This document shows, in pieces, positions 27,001 through 38,508 of a stretch of DNA of 64,000 bases (its first letter is position 1; each line of letters starts with the position of its first letter). The translations under genes and the position numbers were made by a program. The notes beneath the pieces are model-generated. The model was not told the origin of the DNA, ran no database searches, and was given only the letters and a program-made list of their open reading frames with translations. Source of the stretch: Rotaria macrura (taxonomy: Eukaryota > Rotifera > Eurotatoria > Philodinida > Philodinidae); NCBI GenBank assembly GCA_900239685.1, contig OENT01000292.1, positions 68,777 through 132,776 of the forward strand, given 5' to 3'.

Positions 27001-28440
27001 TTTGCATTTAACGATATTATCTCACTACCAACATCGATGCAAACAGGTTTATCAATGATTTTGTTCTTAGAAAATTTTTCATTAATCGAATTTTATGTAT
27101 TTAAAATTAGTTTCACATGACTCAAATTTACTTGATACATTAGATTCTTGTCAATTTACAACAAGTGTCATTGGATCAGATGCATCATTAGTTCGAACGA
27201 GTAATATTATTCGTGATACATTTTTCTAGTTTATCCATTAAAAACTTACTGTATGTTTATGTCAATAGCTGGTTGGGAAACTGGTTATCGATCACATCAA
27301 TGGATGTTAACTGGTAGTACGTATGTGCAGATCAGTTTTGGTAATTTAACATTGATTCACACGATTCAATTAACTGTACCAGTATCATTTGCACCAATAC
27401 TCTATGTTCAACTTGGTTATAGTTGGGATGGAATTAGTTTTGCTATTGATGCAACACAATATTACATCTATGGCAATTCATCCTATGTATTTCCATTGTC
27501 GAAATCATTATTGATTCAATATTTACGTATCTATCTGATGGATGTGGTACAACCAAGTGATTTATTAACGAAAACATCAGGTTTTATTCTTAATATAACT
27601 GGTCAAACGAATTCAACAAATCAAACTCTCGAAAGTAAGATCATTGTATAGATGAAATTCACTTCTAGACAAAAAAAAACACAACAGGAAACTTTCAAAA
27701 TCATGTCGACTTCATTTAGACGTTTGTTCAAGTTTATCAAATACACCACTTTCACCACGAACAATCCTTATAGCACCTCCTTCACAAGTAGGTCTTACTT
27801 ATTCTAATGATGTTTATGTTTGTGATGAAACAGTAACAAGGTAAAAAATGAAACGAAGTACATGTTTGTTTTTTGACTTAATATGAGTTCTATCATTACT
27901 TTGCATAGAAAATCGATGATGTGTCATGTTTTATTAAATGGTGATACATCATCATCAGCCACATGGACTAGTAAGTATTCGTTTTTAGTTTCCTTTCATT
28001 GAATTAATACTTTTTCTCTAGCTTTAAATACAACTGTTGCTAATATCAAATTATTTGTTTATGACACTCAACAGCAGATACAATTTTTATATGGATATGC
28101 ACAAGATGGTATATCTATTGTCCGTAGTGATGATCGTGGTCTCACGTGGTTAGTAACTGATTTCGGTGAATATTCGAATGTAAGAATAACAACATTCAAT
28201 TGAATAATTTTGACAAAAAAAAAACATCATGTCTTCGTCGTATTTTTGTTTTATTTAAAGATGACAACTCAATGCAATACGAATTTAAAGGTATGTTCAA
28301 TGAGTGAAATTTACCCTTTAACAAGTGGCGCACCAGGTTATACACAAATGCAGAATGGTGCTGTACCATGGACAGCTTCAATCAATGGACTTTGGACACA
28401 ACTATCCGGTGGAATTTTAGCATTTGATTGGTTTGGATAG
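18043..28440 (+). CDS. Large secreted multi-module glycoprotein, unassigned
   Basis: I do not recognise an orthologue. Exon 1 (18043-18109) encodes a signal-peptide-like start with core LMVTILIFTVTT and is followed by a 1.58-kb intron. More than 20 short exons follow, spliced by clear GT-AG sites, to a TAG at 28438-28440. The product is roughly 1,500 residues, rich in N-x-S/T sequons, Thr, Ser and Tyr, with few Lys. A recurring strand motif appears about eight times, for example INFGTVVNSG (20115), ISLGQIVNT (21595), YINFGALCNY (22970) and YLDLGVITNTG (26130). The pattern resembles DUF11-type beta-sandwich repeats. Near 27260-27630 is a discoidin (F5/8 type C)-like stretch with YSWDGISF, and at about 28125 a single Asp-box, SDDRGLTW. 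There is no C-terminal membrane helix, so it is probably extracellular matrix, cuticle or secreted. Domain names are tentative. Confidence 0.75.
18110..19687 (+). other. First intron of the secreted gene
   Basis: About 1.58 kb between the signal-peptide exon and the first module exon. The donor is GTAAGT and the acceptor TTGAAG. It is AT-rich and I see no embedded gene. Confidence 0.6.
20637..21505 (+). other. Large internal intron of the secreted gene
   Basis: Roughly 0.86 kb of non-coding, AT-rich sequence between the exon ending in a SAYVE-type strand and the one starting SGTSGFNHLP. No element recognised. Confidence 0.5.
23665..24105 (+). other. Internal intron of the secreted gene
   Basis: About 0.44 kb between the exon with the LGMICNIA motif and the exon starting NSSTLNSSS. 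It is AT-rich with nothing recognisable. Confidence 0.5.
24300..24875 (+). other. Internal intron of the secreted gene
   Basis: About 0.58 kb between the exon ending SNFEN and the exon starting ISSMNSLNA. It is AT-rich with nothing recognisable. Confidence 0.5.
25149..25459 (+). other. Internal intron of the secreted gene
   Basis: About 0.31 kb separating ETPLLQR from GDSTLYNASMYLDLG. It is AT-rich with nothing recognisable. Confidence 0.5.
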
Positions 28441-31400
28441 TATTTATAAAAAATACAACGATATGAATCACTATTTAAACTGTGTTTTAAATCATTATAA
28501 TTGTATCAATGTTGTTTCGTTCTTCATTCTATGTTTATCGATGATATTTATCTAATGACGATATAACACGTTCTTAGTTAAAATATAACTTTTCTCAATT
28601 CAAAAATACACCTGTGATGTTATCGCGTTATTGCATATCCTATTAAATATCAACTCGTGATGGAAACGTCATGAAAATGTATTGTTATGTTTCATAGACA
28701 TCAATGAAAACTTTCATTTCTTTACTTAATCAGTCATTGTCTCGAACCTTTCAAATAAATTAAATCGTTTCTAGTGCCTTCAAAAAAAAATGTCTTTCAG
28801 TGTTAGTATTAAGCCTTATGTTTATCTTTCCAATGAATTATTTATAATTTTGAAAGATTCCTTTATGAGTCTCGAACCAATGATTACTCCTTGATTTTAG
28901 AGTGCAAATGTAAAACGAACACTAAATAACCCTTCCTAAAATCATGTTATTGCATTTATCTAAAAATATTTTCCACATGAATCGAACATTAATCAGAAGT
29001 CATTGTTTTTCCTCATACTTACATGCTCTCTGTGTTTGCTCGTAGAATAATTACATTGATCCTTGACACGTCAAAAAAAAAAAATGTCCACTTCTTTTTT
29101 TCTTGCAGGGTATGACATCATAAATCCCATCGTATATTGATAAAACTCTTTTCAGCAAGCAACAGTTATACTAGACAGAATGATTTGACGAAGGTTAAAT
29201 ATTATCAGTACTTAGAATTCTATCATTCAATTAGGAATATATTAACGTTGACGATATATTTTAATAAATTTTCTATACTTGTAAATAGACAATAACTGTA
29301 TTTGAATTCGATGGAATCTTCTTTTATAAATCATTTCATTCTAATTCAAATAGCAGATAAAAGTATAACTTGAAATTATTGGTTTTAAATTTATTGAAAA
29401 TATAAACAGAAATCATCAGATGTATTCATCATTATTTGACAAAATTTAAAGTTTACTCTAATTTGACTTTCTTCATCAGATTTACAGAATAAGATAATTT
29501 TTAAATGTATATTATAACATTGTTTTTCAATTGATTATATCTTTCATCGATGCATTGAAGATCATTCTCTCGATTTTTAATTTTTATTACAATCATCAAA
29601 CAATTGAAAATCAAATACAAGATGATTCATACACAGTATTATATTACAAAGAAAATGAAATATTTTCCGCATTGGTTCGATAGAATAGACTGTTTATCAC
29701 CCTGATGTTGTAAATTGATGTAACACTTCTTTCTTCTTCAAACTAATACGGTAAGTAAAAACTTATTATGAAAATAGTTTCATCTGTTATCATAGAAGTA
29801 GAACTATCTAAGATTATTTTCAGAAGAAGTACAAATAAAATTTATGAATCACACCATACTCATGCATGTAGAATCATCGTTGGGAAAAACAAGTCAATTT
29901 TTAATATAAATAGTTTCGAATTTTCAAACATGAAGCAGAAATTTAATGTATTCAAGATATGTTACTTGATGGTAGCATCTGATATTTATTTGTATGAGAA
30001 CAACTTTTTAACCATATAATTACCAGTTCTTTGTTCGACCAACATTTAGCGAAAACTATTGCAATCTGTTACTCTATCAATGTCGACGATAGTACGAATC
30101 TTTTACATGTATCAAACGATTGAAGTAGTACGATTACTATCAAATGAGCTTGAGAACTAAAATAAGATTTCCCAAAAGTCTGTCTTGAGAGAAATTCTGT
30201 AATTTAAATTTGATTCAACATGGTAGGCTGTAGAATGAGATAAGCGCTTATATGATCGACAGAACGATAAGATAGAATGAAGAAGAAAAAAAATGTTCTT
30301 AATTATAAAATAGTAGAGAATAATAATTAAATAGAACAAAGTAAAATCAATTATTTTCAACCTTAAAGAGAAGAAATTTGAATGAACTACTAGATTAACC
30401 AAATATGAAATAGATAAAAGAAAAATAGTTCACAAAGTCACGCACGGAACTTTTTATAATAGAAATGAATTAACTTACGGAAACAGGTCATTTTATTTGA
30501 AACAAAGAACGCACATTGATATAAATGCTCAGCTATTTTTATGCTCGGATGATTTAGTTCCATATTTATGTCATCAAGCATTAAATTTACAAATGAAGAC
30601 AAAATTTTTAAACACTTAGGTAAATGAATATATTAGAAGAAGAAAAAATTCTAAGAAGAATAAGCATTGAAAACGTACATTAGTATTATAGGTGCTGCGT
30701 AAGTATTTTGTATTGAATCATTCAAACACACAAATGTTTATAAAAGAACAAATTCAATATATAATCAAACAGCTTGATAACGAAGAACATATAGATGTAA
30801 TTTATTTATCATGGTTATAGTATAAATACATGTTCAGAACATGTCTTAAATGGAACGTAGTTCTTACAATCCATATTGTTGTAGTATTTTCTGCTAAATG
30901 TATTTATTCATCGAGCAACTAAAAATCGTTATGAATCGGAAATTGACTATTGGTTGTGTTCGCCTTCATGCTTATTGTTTATTTATCAGAAAACAGTGAA
31001 AGACAATAGATTCTCGTTGTTATTGTCACAATCATCATAATATTTGGCGTACACGTTCAAGGGTTTCCTTTTTGCTCAATCTGCATTGAATGTTAAATGT
31101 TGACTGGTTTTTTCTCTCTTTCTCTACGCCTAAAAAAAACACGCTCGGAGACTAGAAGCGAAGAATAAGTCTCGAATAAGCACTCATCAAAAGACATCGT
31201 TCATATTTATTTTTCATGATCACATCTTAAGACAATAGAAATATTGCATTGACATAGACGATGAACGTGACACGATTTTTATACATTTGCTTATTTGAGA
31301 AAGCGAATGAATTATTATGGTTTTTAACTGATGATTTCTTCTTTTTTTGTTCTCTTGTTTATTCTTATGCAAATGAACCCTACTGTTTTTTTTTCTACTA

Positions 31401-31480
31401 GTATAATTTCTTGTCTTCCCCCGACACTTTATTTCATGCATGTCTTGATTTATTTTAAAATTAATATTTCATAGATCAAA
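28441..31480. other. Gene-less stretch of 3 kb
   Basis: AT-rich. The left part should contain the 3' UTR of the secreted gene. An open frame without an early ATG runs 30386-30619, but has no recognisable domain. The right end should contain the promoter of the tail-anchored gene, and a TTCATAG just before 31481 could be an acceptor of a 5' UTR intron. Confidence 0.45.
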
Positions 31481-33528
31481 ATGAGATACTTTCAAGTTAT
31501 GCGATACAGGCGACGAACAACACTAACAGCAAATGAATTATCTCAATCGATCATTCAATCATCTGATTTAACGACTATTCCACGACGTAAAAGTTCCATG
31601 ACGGGATTTGACAATGAAAATCGTCGAAATTCGACTTCATTCAATGAAATCGATAATATTATTACAAATCGGTAGGGAATGTATGAAAATTTCATGTTTC
31701 TATTTTTCTTCCCTCATTTTTTGTTGTCTCTCATCGAACATATTTCACGGAAAACAGTAATTGATTCATTTTAATTGTTAATAGGCACTGATATTTTATC
31801 ATGACTATATACCCTTTGGGTTTAGTAGATATTTTTTTCTTCAATCTTATTCGATTTTTCGTTATAACTTGCTTAAAATCTTACTCGAATTCCTTCATTC
31901 GTTCGACTGTCAAAGAAAGGAATGTGTCTGAAACGATTCTCAAATAAAATATTCTTCTTATTTTTAACTATGGATTCTGTTTCATCACTAAACATCGTTT
32001 ATACGTTGCGGTATCTATATAAATATCTATTATATAAAGAATAGATATGCATGACTATACAAGATGAATATCTTTGTTTCGTCTCGTCGTCACGTTTTCT
32101 TTTTGTTCCTTTTTTTACTTTATCTTGAAAAACGTCCGCCTCTTGATCGCCATATGTGTATGAGCGACCATATTGCCGACAGAAAATTCAAAGCAACCTA
32201 TTTTACAATAGTGAATAAAGCAAAAAGCTGTAATTTTTGTTTTTTCATAGTTAGAATAAAACAGGAACAAAAAAAGAAGATTGGATTGAAGAGTTTCTAA
32301 ATAAATAAATAGGTGACAGGTTTTTTTTTCCTCGATACATCGTTAACAAATGAAAGTAATCATTGCCATCTGTATCGTATTTCATTCTCTTTCTTTTTAT
32401 TATAGAAAGTAAAGAACGAAAGGTTTTTAACTTGATTTGAAAAGTATCTAGATTTTATAATATAACGATCCAGACACACTGCAACGATAGATGGACTTAT
32501 CTACGAGTACAAATAATTTAAATAAGTAGGTATTGTCTCCGACTGATTTGTTTTTGTTTTTGTTTCTTTATTTTTTTGCTAGTCGTACCCTTATCGATGA
32601 TCGTTCGTAATTTAGACAACGTGTTTTTCCCCTAAAGACAGATTCGAATAAGAAATAGACTATGCGATGATGGTGATAAACTGGACTATTTTATGTGCCA
32701 GAACTTTCCTTTTATGTATGGATACATGGACTCGAATGCGAATGCTATATAGCGAGAAAACTATTAGTAACTCCAGTTAGTTTGATGAATAGTACGAATG
32801 TCCTATATATGATCGTTATAACGTGTGATAGCGAACCATGTAAATAAACAGGAATAGAGAGACAAAGAACTAGTTATAGTTCTTTTACATCCTTCATTTA
32901 TTTGATGAATAGGCTGGTAGTGTCAAGTACCGCTAATATTGATCTTCAGTGTGTGTCCAATATTCTACTTTCTGACAAAGCTTTTCTTTTATTTCTCCTC
33001 ATTTATTTTTTGTTGTTGTGGCAATTGTATACGACTTCTTATCTACTCATTCTTCGAATGGCACAAGGACAAAATATCTAATAATCTTTTCATGTCAAGT
33101 CACGAATAGAATTATAATTCAATAAAATCGTCAACATAAATCGACGTCGAAATGGGCACATCATCTAAAGAAGAAAAACATCATTATTTGATCAAGCGAA
33201 AAAAGTTCTGAACTAATTATTTTTTCTTTTCATTTAAAAAATAAACAAACAAATTATATTTTTCTTATCTTTTGTTTTTCTTTAATCTAGACGAAGTACC
33301 CTAAATATTCCAAAATCGTTAACCAATGCCGATAGTATTGATACAGCTCGACGTTCATCAATAAGTAATGGTCGACGATTTAGTTTTCAACAACAAGAAG
33401 CAACTGAATCATCAAAATCGAGAACCAATCTAAACAATTTTTACGTGTTTTTTGTATTACTTTTCCTTTTTATTTTTCTTGCTGTACTTTATTCTTTTAT
33501 TCGTATGATAAAAAATCAGTCATCATAA
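31481..33528 (+). CDS. Small Arg/Ser-rich tail-anchored membrane protein
   Basis: I do not recognise a family. Exons 31481-31671 and 33291-33528 join in frame across a 1.62-kb intron to give 142 residues. The N-terminal three-quarters is hydrophilic and predicted disordered, with several basic-directed serine motifs (RRKSS, RRSSIS, GRRFSF) that fit the RRxS pattern of PKA-like kinases. The C-terminus is a single hydrophobic helix, core VFFVLLFLFIFLAVLY, followed by a short basic tail (FIRMIKNQSS). That layout suits a tail-anchored protein of the ER or nuclear envelope facing the cytosol. The start codon is uncertain, because an acceptor-like TTCATAG precedes it and an upstream exon is possible. 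AATAAA lies at 33532-33537, just past the stop. Confidence 0.6.
31672..33290 (+). other. Intron of the tail-anchored gene
   Basis: 1.62 kb, donor GTAGGG and acceptor AATCTAG. The donor is weaker than consensus. It is AT-rich, and short open frames such as 32064-32300 are not supported as coding. Confidence 0.5.
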
Positions 33529-33531
33529 GAA

Positions 33532-33537
33532 AATAAA
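33532..33537 (+). promoter_or_regulatory. Candidate poly(A) signal
   Basis: Canonical AATAAA four bases past the stop of the tail-anchored gene. The convergent neighbour's stop lies only about 50 bases further on, so the 3' UTRs probably abut or overlap. Confidence 0.5.
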
Positions 33538-33587
33538 ATAGAATCTATTCATAAAAATCGTACATATACAAAGCATTATTTGTTTTT

Positions 33588-33977
33588 TTATTCAAGTGCA
33601 TAATACCAGTCGGATTGAATAACTTTATTTTCTTTTGAAATAACATAATATACATAATCATGATAACCACGCCATTCATATATCCAAATTTTGGCATCGC
33701 TCGGATATATATAATTATCATTCATACGTCGAAACTCATGATCAAGAACTAAATCTGGTTTGTCAAGAACTTTTGTTGGTGAACCCATAAGACGTTGAAT
33801 TTCATCCGTCGATGTACCTGATTTTCCTAGATGTTTTTGTAATTCAGTCATAGCTTGATGACGTTCACCATTAAAATTATCAATATCAGCATTATGTGGT
33901 TCACTATGCCAATGACCACGTTGATTTTTTAATCGTAAGTATGCTGTTGAAGATGCTTCTATATCTGTTGATGACAT
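33588..33977 (-). CDS. 129-residue conserved-looking protein with BamE/SmpA-like pattern
   Basis: Single-exon frame. I chose the start MSSTDIEASS at 33977; an in-frame ATG at 34028 would add 17 residues but reads like 5' UTR. The sequence has a strongly patterned core: HWHSEPHNAD, then RHQAMTELQKHLG, then a segment TDEIQRLMGSPTKVLDKPD, then WIYEWRGYHDYVYYVISKEN ending in SDWYYALE. The order 'Thr/Ser-x-x-x-Ile-x-x-Leu-x-Gly-x-Pro' followed by a Tyr/Trp-rich strand pair resembles the small BamE/SmpA fold seen in bacterial lipoproteins and some eukaryotic proteins of unknown function. There is no signal peptide or membrane helix, so it is probably cytosolic. Function unknown. It converges with the tail-anchored gene. 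Confidence 0.65.
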   Translation of the reverse strand: MSSTDIEASSTAYLRLKNQRGHWHSEPHNADIDNFNGERHQAMTELQKHLGKSGTSTDEIQRLMGSPTKVLDKPDLVLDHEFRRMNDNYIYPSDAKIWIYEWRGYHDYVYYVISKENKVIQSDWYYALE

Positions 33978-36900
33978 TTTTTTGTGGTCAGCGAACGTAT
34001 AGTGAATTTCAGTGAATATTGCAATCAATAAAAATGAATACCTTCAATGTAAAACGAAATGGTATTATAGTATATATCTATATATATATATATATATGTA
34101 TGTATGTAAAGAGAAAATGAATGAGATTTGTTATCTTGAGAGAAAAAGAAGAAAAAAAAAACGAAGTCAATGATAAATAATTTTATAATACACATGCATA
34201 GAAAGGTCGAAAAACAATCATAAATCTTGTTTGACGAAAAGATTCATAAATATCATATAACATGACGGTCTATTATTCAGAAATTAAAATAAATATTTAC
34301 CTTATCATTAGAAATCCTGACTAATCATGAATATTTTATTTCGTCTAATCAAAATAAGAACAAACATTAGATTGTACTATTTGTTTTTTTCTTCTTCGTC
34401 TTTTTTGGAGAAATTTTCCAAATGGATTCGTTCAATTTTGTGACCTGTTGTTATTTACCTTGGTAGATGTCGATATGTTTTCATTATGTTACTATATCTA
34501 GTGTTATCTGTCGATAAAGTAATCGATTTGTAATAGAAATTATCCACTACATAATATAGTTAATTGTTTGATATTTTTCTTGATTTTGCAGAAACACAAA
34601 CTGAAATGAAATATTCAACTTATTAGTAAAGTCGTAAGTATTTCAAAGGTATGTTCAAGTTTTGAATTCATTCTAATATTATTCGACTAGTTTTATAGAT
34701 TGTCTACATTAGCTCTATCTATAAACATGATCGTATAAAACAATGAATAGTTCAAGCCTATTTCATTGGACGTTTGCTACAAAGAATCATAGAGCAATCG
34801 TGACTTTATGTAAAGATCTATCAATAGAACAATATTTCATCAATCGGATAGTTGTAAAAAATAAAAGAAGAACAAACTAGTTTGAATAAAATCTCGTGAA
34901 AATCATTTTCAATCAAGTTTTAACAGTGAAGATACGTAAGAGGAATCATCTTCTACTAGAATTTTTTTCTGATTTTGAAAATTGTATTTCGATTCAATGT
35001 GAATCAAGATCAGAAAATATTCATTTTACTTTATGACAATTGCTGCTATTGATAGTGAATTAAAAAGAAGATTAGAAATGACATATTTTTCTCCTCTCCT
35101 ATTACACGTTAATAATAGACCAAGAAATCATAATAATTAGTTACGATTCTTCTTTATTCTGCTGTGATTTTAGTAAATTTACTAAGTTAAATATCCCATT
35201 GTCAGTATTCTAAAGTTCACACTTCGGTTAATTTCTTGTGATAAAATAGGCATATCATTTCATAAAATTTGTCAGTACTGCCGTTTGATTTCAAACTAAA
35301 GTATTTCCTATTACACAGTTCCGGAGTATGATGTTTGATGATGATTTTGGAAAGTATCAAATTTTTTGTATTTATCAATATCTGAAAAACAAATCGAAGA
35401 AGTCTTGATGGTTGACTGTGAAGAGTTCCAAAAACTGTAGTTTGAACTCATTGCATATCAAAAGCTCTCGTTGGTACGACTCGATACCTTCTATTCTAAA
35501 TTTCTAGATTGATTCATAAAAGTCATAATCTGTGAAAAATAAAATGAACATTCTGCAATTTCAGGGTCATACAACTTTCTTGCTATACAATGATAATCTA
35601 AGTGTAAAGGGAAAAATATCATATGTTGATGAAATAATGAGAAATTCAATAAGAACATCAATTCTTGACTGCGCAATCTACAAGCTACTGTGTGGTAATC
35701 GATTTCTTCTAACATGTCTGTATGAACTCTGCATTTGAAATGTAATTTTTTGTACAAACAACAGCAACATCTCAGTGATAAAACGATAAGATTTTATTTA
35801 GATCTCATTTCCCTATAGCAACTAACTAAGTGGTGTTCCATTGTCATTTCTCTACATTCAAAACAATGTTAAACAGTCAAGTTTTTATTTAAAATTTTCG
35901 ATTTTATCAGAAATTAATTATTGAAAAAGAACGTACTTCTTTCAGGAGATTTTTATGTTGTCACATTGAATTTCGGAGTCTCATCAATATAAAATCAGTT
36001 GAGGAACTTTACACAAAAGAAAAGTTCATTTCCAAATTCTAGTTTATATTAAAAGTTATTTTAGTTCAAAATTCTTCATCAGAATTGTTAGAAGATTACT
36101 TTGCAAGATTTTAAATTGCTATAGTTTTCCGATAAAGAAAGTTCATAAACAGATATGGGATAGCATGTTTATTGAATATACTTATTGTGATCGGCATCGA
36201 CGACTACACTTTTCAGTATTTGCATACGACGTAAATAATCAGGTGTAGATTCTCACAAGTAACATTATCCAGTTTGTCAATCATGGAATCGTTTCAATTA
36301 GTTAACGAGCTTCGATTGAAGATGTTCGTCGAAGGAAGATATTCATGAAATTGAGAAGACTTTCAAACCCAGATTGTTTTTACCTTGAGCAAAATGTACA
36401 TTTCTTTTTATGATTCTCTACTTATAGAAATAACTAATAGCAAAAAAAAAGGCAAGAGTATATACAGTATTATGTAAGCCATTTAATCGAAGCTTTTAGC
36501 TACGTGAATATTGTTTAATAGATTGATAAATAATAGAAATGAATGCATTTATTTATTTATTATATGATGACGATCAGAGATTTGAATCGTCGATGAAAAA
36601 AAGAAATGTTTTACTTGGTTATTATTTTAGCCGATTGATTCATGCTACCTTAAATTACCAATCATGTGATAATTTTCGATATACTTATCAGATAAAATTG
36701 ATATAAAATATTCAATGTTATTCATTGAACATTCTCGATTAATAAATTGATACGAGAATTATATTCTAGAAACGTTTCTCGTATTCATATCAAGTGTTGA
36801 TTATTATTTCTAAGATCAAATATTTGATTTATTATACGACGATGATTTATAATTGTACGATTCTAATGGTTCAGATTTCATGTCTAAACTTGTTCTATCA

Positions 36901-37160
36901 GAGTACTTTTTACTGCAACACTCAAGTTTATTCCCATTATGACCTTCGTTCCAATGTTTCTATTATTTTTTTTCAATGTTTTATGTAAAGAATATTGTCA
37001 AAAATTGATGTCTATCGAAACATTACAAGAACTTCTCTTCTATTCGTTCTCTGTTGTCTTTACTCCTCAACGATAACCTAGTTTGTTTGAATTTTGTAGG
37101 ATGTGATTAAGAAGAAGAAAAAGAAAAATTTTTTTTTTGCTAGTAATTGTAGTTTGTTTT
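33978..37160. other. Gene-less stretch of 3.2 kb
   Basis: AT-rich, with a TA/TATG microsatellite near 34071-34108. Open frames on both strands (for example 35491-35757) have no splice context or family signal. The left end should hold the promoter of the minus-strand 129-residue gene. Confidence 0.45.
34071..34108. repeat. TA / TATG microsatellite
   Basis: A run of TA dinucleotides passes into four-base TATG units. It lies about 100 bases upstream of the minus-strand start at 33977. Confidence 0.85.
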
Positions 37161-37629
37161 ATGGTTTATATCAAAATTAAAACCATTGGTATGAACACTT
37201 TCATTGGCTTCATATTATTCTTATTGAGTGAGCCATCATCCTTGTTTTGATTTCTCGCAAGTATGAAATAAAAATAATTTGTTATTATTAGAAACAAAGA
37301 CGACAGAGTCAATCAATGTAAAAAATAGCAATCAATTATGGAATCAAGCACGAAATGAAACACATATTCGAGTATTTAATGGTGAACAATCCGATGATTT
37401 TGTTGATTCATCTTCACTATTCTGTTTACCACTGTACAGTTGTTCATCGAACATTAATAGAACGGTATGTGTTGTATGTGCAGCTTTTTTCATATTGGTT
37501 ATGTGTCTTCGTTATCAATGTTATGAATATTGTCATGTTAATAAACAACTCGATCAATTATCATTAGAAAACACACGACGATGTTTGTCAAATGATTTGT
37601 CTGGACATCATTGGAGCAGTCTTGTATGA
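37161..37629 (+). CDS. Small single-pass membrane protein, two exons
   Basis: I do not recognise a family. Exon 2 (37292-37629) is well supported: an acceptor TTATTATTAG, 112 codons and a TGA. For exon 1 the best candidate is 37161-37188, a 28-base exon starting MVYIKIKTI with a GTATGA donor; together they give 121 residues. The protein has an Asn-rich polar N-terminal part, a Cys-rich hydrophobic segment VCVVCAAFFILVMCLRY that should span the membrane, then CYEYCHVNKQ and a short polar tail. Orientation is uncertain. Two N-x-S/T sites before the helix fit an outside N-terminus, but no signal peptide is visible. A different first exon upstream is possible. Confidence 0.5.
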
Positions 37630-38508
37630 TTCAATGTGTATCTTAAAGAGAATAAAAGAAAAATTTGATTCCTGGCTTTGCACGACTATTACTAACTGTG
37701 ATGATTATTTTTATTAGGAAATTTTTTGTTCTTCTCTTTCTCCTTTATTTTTTGGTTCTCATTAAATTTCTCTTTTTTTTTTCGTGCATGTCAATCATTG
37801 ATAGAATTTCTGTATGTACGTGTACATGTATTGCTTTTAATGCATTTTTTCAAAAAATATCCTTGTACATATCCGTTGTTAGGTGTATGCCATTCATTGG
37901 TCTTTATAAAAGAAGAAAAAGAAAACAATCTATACAGCTTTGATTAATACAATAATTATACATTTGGATGAGAGAGTTTGATTACATGATAAATATTGGT
38001 AAGAAAGGCATATTCAGAAGGTGAGCTCGACCGAGTCTCGTTGAAACGACTCTCTAACTATTGTTCGTCCACAATTGTTATACGTCTCTTCATTTTTACT
38101 TTACACAAATACACACCGAACGAATACTTTCAAGTTTCGTTTTTCCTTTTTTGACAAAACTATTGTACAACATCCTCAATGCAACTTTTATCGTTTCTCG
38201 TCGTCTCATGAAACGCATTTATCTTCCTTCGAAGTTAGAAGATATATACACCATCATCAGCTCATGTGTTAGGGCAGAAAACAAAAAAAAAAAAGAATAA
38301 GGCAATGAAAGTTTTCATACGTATTCATCTGTCGGTTAGATAATACTATGATTCATTGGTACATTCGTTTTTCGTATATCTATTCATTTTATTGAATCAA
38401 TTAGAGACAAGTTTACTTTATCTTCAATATATTCTTTAGATATCTATATATCTATATATATATATTACTTATTTACACGTCGAAAACCTGTGTTGATTAG
38501 GATTTATT
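37630..38508. other. Spacer before EEPD1
   Basis: AT-rich with T-rich runs and a TA/TATC tract near 38440-38466 close to the EEPD1 start. Overlapping open frames here are low-complexity and unsupported. It should contain the EEPD1 promoter. Confidence 0.5.

Noticed and set aside
30386-30619. Open stretch of about 77 codons (contains HIDINAQLFLCSDDLVPYL) ending at a donor-like TTAGGTAAAT
   Set aside because: No early ATG, no partner exons, no family match. Frames of this length arise by chance several times in a 64-kb AT-rich window.
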